Origin: Oscillospiraceae bacterium
GTDB taxonomy: Bacteria; Bacillota; Clostridia; Oscillospirales; UBA929
Length of the DNA stretch: 5,080 nucleotides
Reading direction: 5' to 3'
NCBI GenBank assembly: GCA_031258665.1
Contig: JAIRML010000153.1
Span: 1-5,080 of the forward strand
The position numbers and the translations under genes are program-made. This document shows, piece after piece, positions 1 through 5,080 of this stretch (position 1 is its first letter; every line of letters starts with the position of its first letter). The notes beneath the pieces were generated by a model that saw only the letters and a list, made by a program, of their open reading frames with translations, was not told the DNA's origin and did not search any database.

Positions 1-152
1 AGCGCCTGCCGGTCCGTGTTGATGGCCACAAACTCCACGCCCCGCATCCCCGCGGACATCATGCGGCCCACGGCGTTGTTACCCGCGCCGCCGATCCCGA
101 TCACTTTGATGGATACCACGTTGTCGGAACCCAGATCCATTTCAAACGGCAT
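1..152 (-). CDS. ftsZ: Cell division protein FtsZ, N-terminal fragment (cut by window edge)
   Basis: This is the start of FtsZ, the tubulin-like GTPase that polymerises into the cytoplasmic Z-ring and recruits the divisome. Only 50 full codons are present before the left edge. The visible protein begins MPFEMDLGSDNVVSIKVIGI. It then enters the first nucleotide-binding loop, GIGGAGNNAV at residues 19-28, followed by the helix containing GRMMSAGM and the strand FVAINTD at 41-47. These match the first beta-alpha-beta unit of the FtsZ GTPase fold. The tubulin signature GGGTG(T/S)G and the C-terminal tail lie outside the window. The ATG at 152-150 is preceded by a perfect AGGAGG eight bases upstream, which fixes the start. 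It is the last gene visible in the cluster, 65 nt after ftsQ, with no ftsA between them. Identity is very secure. Confidence 0.97.
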   Translation of the reverse strand, partial: MPFEMDLGSDNVVSIKVIGIGGAGNNAVGRMMSAGMRGVEFVAINTDRQA

Positions 153-160
153 GCTGCCTT

Positions 161-166
161 CCTCCT
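161..166 (-). promoter_or_regulatory. Shine-Dalgarno site of ftsZ
   Basis: The minus strand reads AGGAGG here, a full anti-16S match, with an 8-nt spacer to the ATG at 152. It is the strongest ribosome binding site in the window, which fits FtsZ being made in larger amounts than the membrane proteins upstream; that expression reading is inference. Confidence 0.85.
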
Positions 167-217
167 GTATTCTCAGCTTGCCCGGAGGCCTGTCCGCCAT
201 GCGGCCGCGCTGCCGCG

Positions 218-1093
218 CTATGCGGCCGGACTCTCCGGGCCTTCGGCGGCCGGTGTCTCCGCCGTGTCCGCCCTGTCTGTCTCATCCGATTCCGTACCGG
301 CTTCGTTTGGGGCCTCCGACGGCACGGAGGCGGGCAGGTAGGACGCGATTTTTTCCCCGGCCCGCGCCAGATCCAGTGACCCTCTCGCGCCGGCCGGGAG
401 TTTTTTGATAGATTCTTCCATAAACGCGAGCTTGATGTCGATGTCGTCCGCCGTACCCAAGATGACATGGAGACGATTTTCATATTCCAGCGTGATCTGA
501 TCCAGGCGGGACACATCGATTTCGGACACCAGGGCCGACAGTGAGCGCCAGTGCAGTGACAGCAACAAAGTCAGCGCGGGCCGCAGCCGTTCCCGCTCGT
601 TCTGCGGCAGGGCCATGTCGTCGCCCAGAGCGGGGGAGAGCAGTGTGATCCCCTTCACAACAGGTTTCGGGACCGCCGTGTGGACCGTGATTTTTTCCAG
701 CAGCTTGCCCGAATCGTCGATCATCCAAAAGGCCCCCCCGTGCGGAACCATGCCCACCGAGACGCGCTCCGTGATTTCGATGACAATGGCGCCCGGCAGC
801 CGGCGCCGCAGGCGCACTTGTTCGACATAGGGGAATTGGTCGAAGATGGCCCGAATGGCGGCGCTTTTGCGAAGAAAGAAGAGGTTGTCCCCCTCTTTGA
901 GGCCGGACGCCGCCACGATGTCGGCGGGGGCGTAGATGGTGGACCCCTCCACCTCGATGCGGGTCACCTTAAAAAACACGCCGACGGCCAGCGTCACAGC
1001 CGCCCCGATCAGGGCCAGACTCAATAGAGAATAGACGGGACCGCCCCGCCTCTTTCTGCGCCGTTTGCGATTTTTTTGTATGTGACGTGGCAT
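218..1093 (-). CDS. ftsQ: Cell division protein FtsQ/DivIB
   Basis: This 291-residue single-pass membrane protein is the FtsQ/DivIB divisome scaffold, which in characterised bacteria works with FtsL and DivIC/FtsB to couple the Z-ring to septal wall synthesis. Residues 1-18 are strongly basic (KNRKRRRKRRGG), as expected for the cytoplasmic side. One hydrophobic segment follows at about 20-42. Next comes a POTRA domain at about 43-112, from VTRIEVEG through the LPGAIVIEITER strand. A beta domain follows, including MIDDSGKLLE at 124-133 and the conserved-type EIDVSRLDQITLEY at 191-204. Residues 253-291 form a low-complexity tail rich in A, E, P, S, T and D, comparable to the variable C-terminal region of Bacillota DivIB. 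The ATG lies 10 nt after the murA stop and has GAGGA seven bases upstream. The stop is TAG. Sequence conservation in this family is low, so the call rests on architecture plus position. Confidence 0.92.
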   Translation of the reverse strand: MPRHIQKNRKRRRKRRGGPVYSLLSLALIGAAVTLAVGVFFKVTRIEVEGSTIYAPADIVAASGLKEGDNLFFLRKSAAIRAIFDQFPYVEQVRLRRRLPGAIVIEITERVSVGMVPHGGAFWMIDDSGKLLEKITVHTAVPKPVVKGITLLSPALGDDMALPQNERERLRPALTLLLSLHWRSLSALVSEIDVSRLDQITLEYENRLHVILGTADDIDIKLAFMEESIKKLPAGARGSLDLARAGEKIASYLPASVPSEAPNEAGTESDETDRADTAETPAAEGPESPAA

Positions 1094-1100
1094 GGTCGTT

Positions 1101-1106
1101 TCCTCA
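1101..1106 (-). promoter_or_regulatory. ftsQ Shine-Dalgarno overlapping the murA stop codon
   Basis: The minus strand reads TGAGGA. TGA (1106-1104) is the murA stop, and GAGGA (1105-1101) is the ribosome binding site of ftsQ, seven bases before its ATG at 1093. Ribosomes finishing murA end on the ftsQ initiation site, which suggests translational coupling. The overlap is seen directly; the coupling is inferred. Confidence 0.75.
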
Positions 1107-2414
1107 ATCGCACAAGCGTCCGGCTGCCCGCTGGGCGGGGCCGTTGGCGCCGGCCTCTTCTTCCACGCGGCGGACGTCGGCGCCGAGCGCCGCCAGCCGC
1201 CGCTCCGGCGCCTCGTACCCGCGGTCGAGATGGCGCAGGCCGGTCAGCCGGCTCTCCCCCTCCGCGCCGAGCGCTGCCACCAGCAGCGCCGCGCCGCCGC
1301 GCAGGTCGGTGGCGCACACGTGCGCGCCGTACAGGCGCGACACCCCGCACACGACGGCGACGCGCCCGGCCACTTTGATGTCGGCACCCATCCTGGCCAA
1401 CTCGCCGACATGACGAAACCGGTTTTCAAAAATGTTTTCCACAAAAACCGTGGCGCCCTCTGCGCGGGCGGCCACCGCCATGAGCGGGGACTGCGCGTCG
1501 GTGGGAAAACCCGGATAGGGCATCGTACGCACGGGCCGCATTGCGTGCAGCGGCGCCTCTCTGTGCAGTGTGATGTGGGTGTGCCCGGCGCGAATTTCGC
1601 AGCCGGCCTCGGCCAGGATGGATGTCACGGTGGACAGGTGTTCCGGGCAGATGTCTTCCACCGTGATCGTCCCGCCGGCCGCCGCCGCCGCCGCCAGATA
1701 TGTGGCCGCAGCGATGCGGTCGGGGAGGATCGTGTGCTCGGCCGCATGCAGCGCGTGCCCGCCTTCGATCACAACGGTGGAAGTGCCCGCCCCGTCCACA
1801 TGTGCGCCCATGGCCCGCAGAAAGCGCTGCAGGTCCTCAATCTCAGGCTCACGCGCCGCATTGGTGACCCGTGTGACGCCCGACGCGCCGCAGGCGGCCA
1901 ACATGATGTTTTCCGTGGCCCCCACGCTGGGGAAGGTGAGGTTGATCTCCTGTCCCACCATGTGGCGCCCCCGGCAGATGAGGTTGCCGCCCGTTTCGAG
2001 GATCTCCGCACCCAACGCGCGAAGGGCGGACAGATGGAGGTCGATGGGGCGTGGCCCCAGCTCACAGCCCCCTGGGAAACTCATGCAGGCCTCGCCCGAC
2101 CGCGCCAGGATCGCGCCCAAGAACACAACGGAGGAGCGCATCTCCCGCATCAGACGGTCCGGTATGTCACAGCGGTCCATCGGACCGGGGTCGACCACCA
2201 CGGCGTTTCCCTCCCGCCGCACGCGGCAACCCAGGTAACGGAGAATGTGAAAGGTCGATTCCACATCGCTCAGCCAAGGGCAGCGGCGCACCACCTGTTC
2301 GCCCTCACCCATGATGGCCGCCGCCAAAATCGGCAGCACACTGTTTTTGGCCCCCTGAATGCTGATGGAGCCGCGCAGCGGCCGCCCCCCTCTGATCATC
2401 AACGCGCTGTTCAT
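1104..2414 (-). CDS. murA: UDP-N-acetylglucosamine 1-carboxyvinyltransferase (MurA)
   Basis: MurA transfers enolpyruvate from phosphoenolpyruvate to UDP-GlcNAc, the first committed cytoplasmic step of peptidoglycan synthesis and the target of fosfomycin. The 436-residue product is slightly longer than typical (about 417-435) because of a short tail after residue 420. Key residues are in place: Lys23-Asn24 in GAKNSVLPILAAAI, Arg93 in MRSSVVFLGA, the catalytic-loop Cys117 in FPGGCELGPRPIDLH (the Cys that fosfomycin alkylates), Asp306 in YPGFPTDAQ, Arg372 in ATDLRGG and Arg398 in LDRGYE. Having Cys rather than Asp at 117 predicts fosfomycin sensitivity at the target level. The frame stays open upstream to an ATG at 2471, but that adds a Gly-rich non-family extension. 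MNSALMIRGG at 2414 has GGGGGA six bases upstream and matches the family start. It sits 100 nt after murG and 10 nt before ftsQ, the usual clostridial position. Confidence 0.97.
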   Translation of the reverse strand: MNSALMIRGGRPLRGSISIQGAKNSVLPILAAAIMGEGEQVVRRCPWLSDVESTFHILRYLGCRVRREGNAVVVDPGPMDRCDIPDRLMREMRSSVVFLGAILARSGEACMSFPGGCELGPRPIDLHLSALRALGAEILETGGNLICRGRHMVGQEINLTFPSVGATENIMLAACGASGVTRVTNAAREPEIEDLQRFLRAMGAHVDGAGTSTVVIEGGHALHAAEHTILPDRIAAATYLAAAAAAGGTITVEDICPEHLSTVTSILAEAGCEIRAGHTHITLHREAPLHAMRPVRTMPYPGFPTDAQSPLMAVAARAEGATVFVENIFENRFRHVGELARMGADIKVAGRVAVVCGVSRLYGAHVCATDLRGGAALLVAALGAEGESRLTGLRHLDRGYEAPERRLAALGADVRRVEEEAGANGPAQRAAGRLCD

Positions 2415-2514
2415 ATCAAATCCCCCGCCGCCGCCCGATGCAAGTTGGCGTCCTATGCGCCACTGGCACATCTTATGAAACTTTTGTGGAAAATGTGACC
2501 GGTGTCAGGGGGTC
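2415..2514 (-). other. murG-murA intergenic spacer, no clear signal
   Basis: This 100-nt gap is the longest between genes inside the cluster. It holds the murA ribosome binding site, a G-rich GGC run just before it, and a weak inverted repeat TGGCG/CGCCA (7-nt loop) not followed by a T run. A poor -10-like TAAGAT within TTTCATAAGATG has no acceptable -35 partner. A promoter or terminator cannot be supported here. Confidence 0.4.
2421..2426 (-). promoter_or_regulatory. Probable Shine-Dalgarno site of murA
   Basis: The minus strand reads GGGGGA with a 6-nt spacer to the ATG at 2414. It is not a perfect GGAGG but is purine-rich at the right distance, and it supports choosing 2414 over the upstream in-frame ATG at 2471. 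Confidence 0.55.
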
Positions 2515-3666
2515 TCAGATCTTCTCGTTTGAGCCGCGCGCGCCGCGTTTGGCCGCCAGAGACGTCACAATGTGATAAATCTTTTCGGTCGCGTCCAAAA
2601 CTGCCAGGTCGCGCAGACGGGCTGATATCGTCTCCCGCTTGGTATTTTCCCGAAGCAGGTCGCTCGCGGCGGCGAACAGCGCCCCGCCCCCGCATTCCGA
2701 CTCCGGCAGCAACACCGCCGCGCCGCCGCGCGCCAACACGCGGGCGTTTTTCTCCTGATGGTTGCCCGTGACATTGGGCGAGGGGATCAATATGGCGGGT
2801 TTGCCCATGGCCATCAGCTCGGCCAGCGTCGACGCGCCGGCGCGCGTGATGAGCAGATCGGCCGCCGCCATGGCGGCGGGCATGTCGTAGAGATATTCGG
2901 ACAGCCGGATCTCGGGGTGTGCCGCCAGGTCAACGCCGGCCTGACGCACTGCATCCGGCATCCAGCCCCAGCCGAATCGACCGGTGACATGGAGATGCTG
3001 AAAGGTCCCTGTCTTGCTCTCGCGCCGGATAAAATCCACCATGTGCCGGTTCATGTCGCGGGCCCCCAGAGAACCGAAATAAGAGAGCACAACGGGCCTC
3101 TCGTCGAGCCCGAGCGCGCGCCGCGCCGCGCCGCGGTCCGTCTCCCAAAATGCCTGCCGCACCGGTGTGCCTGTCACGGACACCCGGTCCGGGCGGCGGT
3201 ACGCGGACGCGGCCTCCGGAAAGCTGACCAGCACCCGGTCCGCCCGGCGGGCCAGCAGTTTGGTGGTGAGACCCGGCAGCGCGTTGGACTCGTGGACCGC
3301 CGATGGGATGCCGCGCCTGCTTGCCATGTACACGAGGGGAAAGCTGGCGTAGCCGCCGGTCCCGAGGACGGCGTCGGGCGCAAACTCGTCCAAAATGCGC
3401 CCGGCGGTCCTGAGACTGCCCGTGAGGCCGCCCAGCACCTTTAGATTGTACCACAGCGCCGCCGGCGTGAGCCGATGCCGCAGGCTGCGAACCGGCACCG
3501 TTTGGATGCGGTACCCGGCGCGCGGCACGAGGTCGCACTCCATGCCGCCGTCGGCGCCCACAAACAGGATCTCGGCGTGCGGGTGCCGCGCCCGCACCAA
3601 CCCAGCCACCGCCAGCGCCGGATTGATGTGGCCCGCCGTCCCGCCGCAGGCAAACAAAATTCTCAT
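2515..3666 (-). CDS. murG: Lipid II synthase MurG (GlcNAc transferase)
   Basis: MurG moves GlcNAc from UDP-GlcNAc to lipid I (undecaprenyl-PP-MurNAc-pentapeptide) on the inner face of the membrane, giving lipid II. The 383-residue product shows the two Rossmann domains of the GT-B, GT28 family. In the N-terminal, lipid-I-binding half are CGGTAGHINPA at 7-17 (with His13), LGTGGYASFP at 101-110 and HESNALPGLTTK at 125-136. In the C-terminal, UDP-GlcNAc-binding half are FGSLGARDMN at 197-206, TRAGASTLAELMAMGKP at 274-290 and IPSPNVTGNHQEKNA at 294-308. The last motif has the Gram-positive form. The open frame extends upstream to 3741, but it overlaps ftsW and lacks family similarity. The ATG at 3666 starts MRILFACGG and has GGAGGG six bases upstream. 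It follows ftsW by 28 nt. The C-terminus is basic (AAKRGARG). The product, FtsW and MurA act in one pathway. Confidence 0.97.
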   Translation of the reverse strand: MRILFACGGTAGHINPALAVAGLVRARHPHAEILFVGADGGMECDLVPRAGYRIQTVPVRSLRHRLTPAALWYNLKVLGGLTGSLRTAGRILDEFAPDAVLGTGGYASFPLVYMASRRGIPSAVHESNALPGLTTKLLARRADRVLVSFPEAASAYRRPDRVSVTGTPVRQAFWETDRGAARRALGLDERPVVLSYFGSLGARDMNRHMVDFIRRESKTGTFQHLHVTGRFGWGWMPDAVRQAGVDLAAHPEIRLSEYLYDMPAAMAAADLLITRAGASTLAELMAMGKPAILIPSPNVTGNHQEKNARVLARGGAAVLLPESECGGGALFAAASDLLRENTKRETISARLRDLAVLDATEKIYHIVTSLAAKRGARGSNEKI

Positions 3667-3672
3667 CGGAAT

Positions 3673-3678
3673 CCCTCC
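3673..3678 (-). promoter_or_regulatory. Shine-Dalgarno site of murG
   Basis: The minus strand reads GGAGGG with a 6-nt spacer to the ATG at 3666, inside the 28-nt ftsW-murG gap. It decides the start against the longer open frame beginning at 3741. Confidence 0.8.
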
Positions 3679-3694
3679 GTCATCCCCGGCGGCG

Positions 3695-4897
3695 TCAACC
3701 CGATTTGGGGGCGGGAATTTGGCGGGAGACCGCCAGCACAATACCCATCTCCATGAGCTGAATGAGCAGGGAAGTCCCTCCGTAACTAAAAAACGGCATG
3801 CTCATGCCAGTTACGGGGATCAGATTTGTGACGACCGCCACATTGAAGAAGGTCTGCATCGCGAGCAGGGTGACGATGCCGGTCACCATAAGGGAACCGA
3901 AACGATCCCGCGCGTGGATGGCGATCCAATACCCGCGCAGGATGAGTACGGCAAACAGCAGCAGCACAATGCACGCGCCGATGAGGCCCAGTTCTTCACA
4001 GACAATGGCGAACACAAAGTCGTTGTGCTCCTCCGGCAGGTAGAGATATTTTTGCCGGCTCTTGCCGAGGCCAAGCCCGAACATCCCCCCGGAGCCGATG
4101 GCGTACAGGGACTGAATGGCCTGGTAGCCGCTGCCCTGCGGGTCCAGAAAAGGGTCGCGCCAGATCTTGATGCGCTGCATGGCGTAAGGCAGCACCCGGC
4201 CCAAAAAGTCCGTCGTCAGAATCAGATAGGCCCCGAGACCGCCGGCGCTGAGGAGACCGGCAAACCAGCCCCAGTGCACACCGCCGACAAACATCAGTGC
4301 CCCGCCGACGCCCAGAATCAGCACCGTGCCGGACAGGTGCGGCTCCAGGTACATGAGAAAGGAGATGGCGCCCAAGATGGTCACGAAGGGCAGCACCCCG
4401 TGGCGGAATGTCTTCATACGGCCCTTGTAGACGGAGATCATCGCGGAGAAACACACGATGACCGCCAGTTTTGCGATCTCCGAGGGTTGAAACTGAAAAG
4501 GCCCCAGGTTGATCCACCGCTTGGCGTAATTCCGCTCCACGCCGATGAGGAGAACCAGAACCAGCAGCGCGATGGAGGAGGCCATGAGCGGCACGGCGAG
4601 CGGGCGGAGGATCTGGTAGTTGATTCGGGAGATGAGCAGCATGAGGGCCATTCCCATCACGGCAAATAGCCCTTGGCGTATAAAGTAGTAAGCGGCGTTG
4701 TAGCCCGTGTCCTCGTCGCTCAGCGCCGAGGCGTAGCTGGCGGAAAACATCATCACGAGCCCAATGACGGAGAGCATGATGACCAACATGAGAAAAGGCA
4801 GGTCCATGGGCCCTTTGTGGGGTCTCTCGAGCGTCTCCGGCCCGCCGTATGCGCGTGCGTTCGGGTGGCGGCCCGTGTCCAACTCATCCATCAACAT
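3695..4897 (-). CDS. ftsW: SEDS-family peptidoglycan polymerase FtsW/SpoVE
   Basis: This 400-residue polytopic membrane protein belongs to the SEDS family of glycosyltransferases, which polymerise lipid II together with a class B penicillin-binding protein. A roughly 30-residue polar cytoplasmic tail precedes the first membrane segment (about 33-55), and about ten hydrophobic segments are expected. Hallmarks are KRWINLGPFQFQPSEIAKLA at 126-145, LEPHLSGT at 184-191, LPEEHNDFVFAIVCEELG at 287-304 with the presumed catalytic Asp293, and PVTGMSMPFFSYGGTS at 361-376. These indicate a full-length enzyme. Position just before murG matches both vegetative FtsW and B. subtilis SpoVE, so the paralogue cannot be told from this window. 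The start is uncertain. The ATG at 4897 has a GG-rich stretch immediately upstream, while the in-frame ATG at 4891 has GGCGGG six bases away and may be the true one. The stop is TGA. Confidence 0.93.
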   Translation of the reverse strand: MLMDELDTGRHPNARAYGGPETLERPHKGPMDLPFLMLVIMLSVIGLVMMFSASYASALSDEDTGYNAAYYFIRQGLFAVMGMALMLLISRINYQILRPLAVPLMASSIALLVLVLLIGVERNYAKRWINLGPFQFQPSEIAKLAVIVCFSAMISVYKGRMKTFRHGVLPFVTILGAISFLMYLEPHLSGTVLILGVGGALMFVGGVHWGWFAGLLSAGGLGAYLILTTDFLGRVLPYAMQRIKIWRDPFLDPQGSGYQAIQSLYAIGSGGMFGLGLGKSRQKYLYLPEEHNDFVFAIVCEELGLIGACIVLLLFAVLILRGYWIAIHARDRFGSLMVTGIVTLLAMQTFFNVAVVTNLIPVTGMSMPFFSYGGTSLLIQLMEMGIVLAVSRQIPAPKSG

Positions 4898-4903
4898 CCC
4901 GCC
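4898..4903 (-). promoter_or_regulatory. Possible weak ribosome binding site of ftsW
   Basis: The minus strand reads GGCGGG, preceded by AAAA. It directly abuts the ATG at 4897, which is too close, but is six bases from the in-frame ATG at 4891. It therefore favours the later start. It is a poor match to AGGAGG, and AGAGGA further upstream is too distant to serve. Confidence 0.4.
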
Positions 4904-4933
4904 TTTTCCAAAGAATTCCTCTGTGTTGCTTTA

Positions 4934-5005
4934 GTACCTTATTGCCGCTTCGCGGCAATAAAAAACAAGAACTTGGGTTGTGGGCTGCATGGGCAGCCCA
5001 CGTTG
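4934..5005. repeat. 72-bp tandem repeat, copy 1, with two hairpins
   Basis: This is the first of two head-to-tail 72-bp units in the non-coding DNA before ftsW. Hairpin A has perfect 10-bp arms TTATTGCCGC (4939-4948) and GCGGCAATAA (4952-4961) around a TTC loop, followed by six A residues on the plus strand (4960-4965). Hairpin B has perfect 9-bp arms GTGGGCTGC (4980-4988) and GCAGCCCAC (4993-5001) around a 4-nt loop. No open frame or protein similarity is visible. Neither hairpin is followed by a T run on either strand, so neither looks like an intrinsic terminator. The unit resembles mobile palindromic intergenic repeats in general form, but I do not recognise the family. Confidence 0.9.
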
Positions 5006-5078
5006 GTAACTTATTGCCGCTTCGCGGCAATAAAAAACAAGAATTTGGGTTGTGGGTTGCAGGGGCAACCCACGTTGG
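5006..5078. repeat. 72-bp tandem repeat, copy 2, with two hairpins
   Basis: This second copy matches copy 1 at 64 of 68 positions across 5011-5078 versus 4939-5006. Hairpin A is unchanged (arms 5011-5020 and 5024-5033). Hairpin B has arms GTGGGTTGC (5052-5060) and GCAACCCAC (5065-5073). Its sixth base pair is T-A where copy 1 has C-G, so pairing is kept. The other differences are in the loop of hairpin B (G5062 for T4990) and at T5044 for C4972 between the hairpins. The window ends two bases after the copy, so more copies may follow. Confidence 0.88.
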
Positions 5079-5080
5079 AT

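Noticed and set aside
2415..2471. N-terminal extension of MurA from the ATG at 2471
   Set aside because: The extra 19 residues include a GGGGG stretch encoded by the murA ribosome-binding region and precede the normal family start; the ATG at 2414 is better placed.
1092..2498. 468-codon plus-strand open frame opposite murA
   Set aside because: It is an antisense shadow of murA in GC-rich DNA, where stop codons are rare. The product is His/Arg/Ala-rich without a recognisable domain, and the minus-strand frame has all MurA active-site motifs.
2758..3444. 228-codon plus-strand open frame opposite murG
   Set aside because: It is an antisense shadow of MurG coding sequence with no domain motif or credible ribosome binding site.
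3667..3741. N-terminal extension of MurG from the ATG at 3741
   Set aside because: The extension overlaps the end of ftsW, does not look like MurG, and passes through the GGAGGG site that serves the ATG at 3666.
3395..4669. 424-codon plus-strand open frame opposite murG and ftsW
   Set aside because: It spans two well-supported genes on the other strand, has low-complexity His/Gln/Asp-rich composition typical of the complement of membrane-protein codons, and shows no family motif.
4930..4958. Promoter for ftsW on the minus strand (TTGCCG, 16-nt spacer, TACTAA)
   Set aside because: Only about 4/6 and 3/6 matches to the -35 and -10 consensus, and the -35-like part lies inside the hairpin repeat. 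This is no better than chance.
4939..4965. Hairpin A as an intrinsic terminator
   Set aside because: On the plus strand the stem is followed by A residues, not T. On the minus strand the T run lies before the stem rather than after it.
4934..5078. CRISPR array
   Set aside because: Whole 72-bp units are repeated back to back with no unique spacers between them, and each unit holds two separate palindromes.

Overview
The window is part of a division and cell wall (dcw) gene cluster from a GC-rich bacterium, with every gene on the minus strand. In transcription order, from high to low coordinates, the genes are ftsW/spoVE, murG, murA, ftsQ/divIB and the first 50 codons of ftsZ, which runs off the left edge. 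Gene order, Gram-positive-type ribosome binding sites, a DivIB-like FtsQ with a basic N-terminus and acidic tail, and an FtsZ N-terminus beginning MPFEMD all point to Bacillota, class Clostridia. An Oscillospirales-like lineage is my best guess. This is inferred from protein character and gene order, not from any search.

Layout: 4898-5080 is non-coding and holds two tandem copies of a 72-bp unit, each able to form two perfect hairpins; the array may continue past the right edge. ftsW/spoVE (3695-4897) is followed after 28 nt by murG (2515-3666), after 100 nt by murA (1104-2414), after 10 nt by ftsQ (218-1093) and after 65 nt by ftsZ (1-152, partial). The short gaps and single orientation suggest one transcription unit. 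I see no convincing promoter or intrinsic terminator inside it.

How the genes work together: MurA commits UDP-GlcNAc to peptidoglycan synthesis. MurG makes lipid II at the membrane. FtsW (or its sporulation paralogue SpoVE) polymerises lipid II into glycan strands. FtsQ/DivIB is a bitopic divisome scaffold, and FtsZ is the cytoskeletal ring that organises the machine. No ftsA lies between ftsQ and ftsZ.

The five genes are conventional. The part least explained by them is the tandem double-hairpin repeat upstream of ftsW, where one stem carries a compensatory base-pair change between copies. I found no clear evidence of an undescribed gene system in this window.
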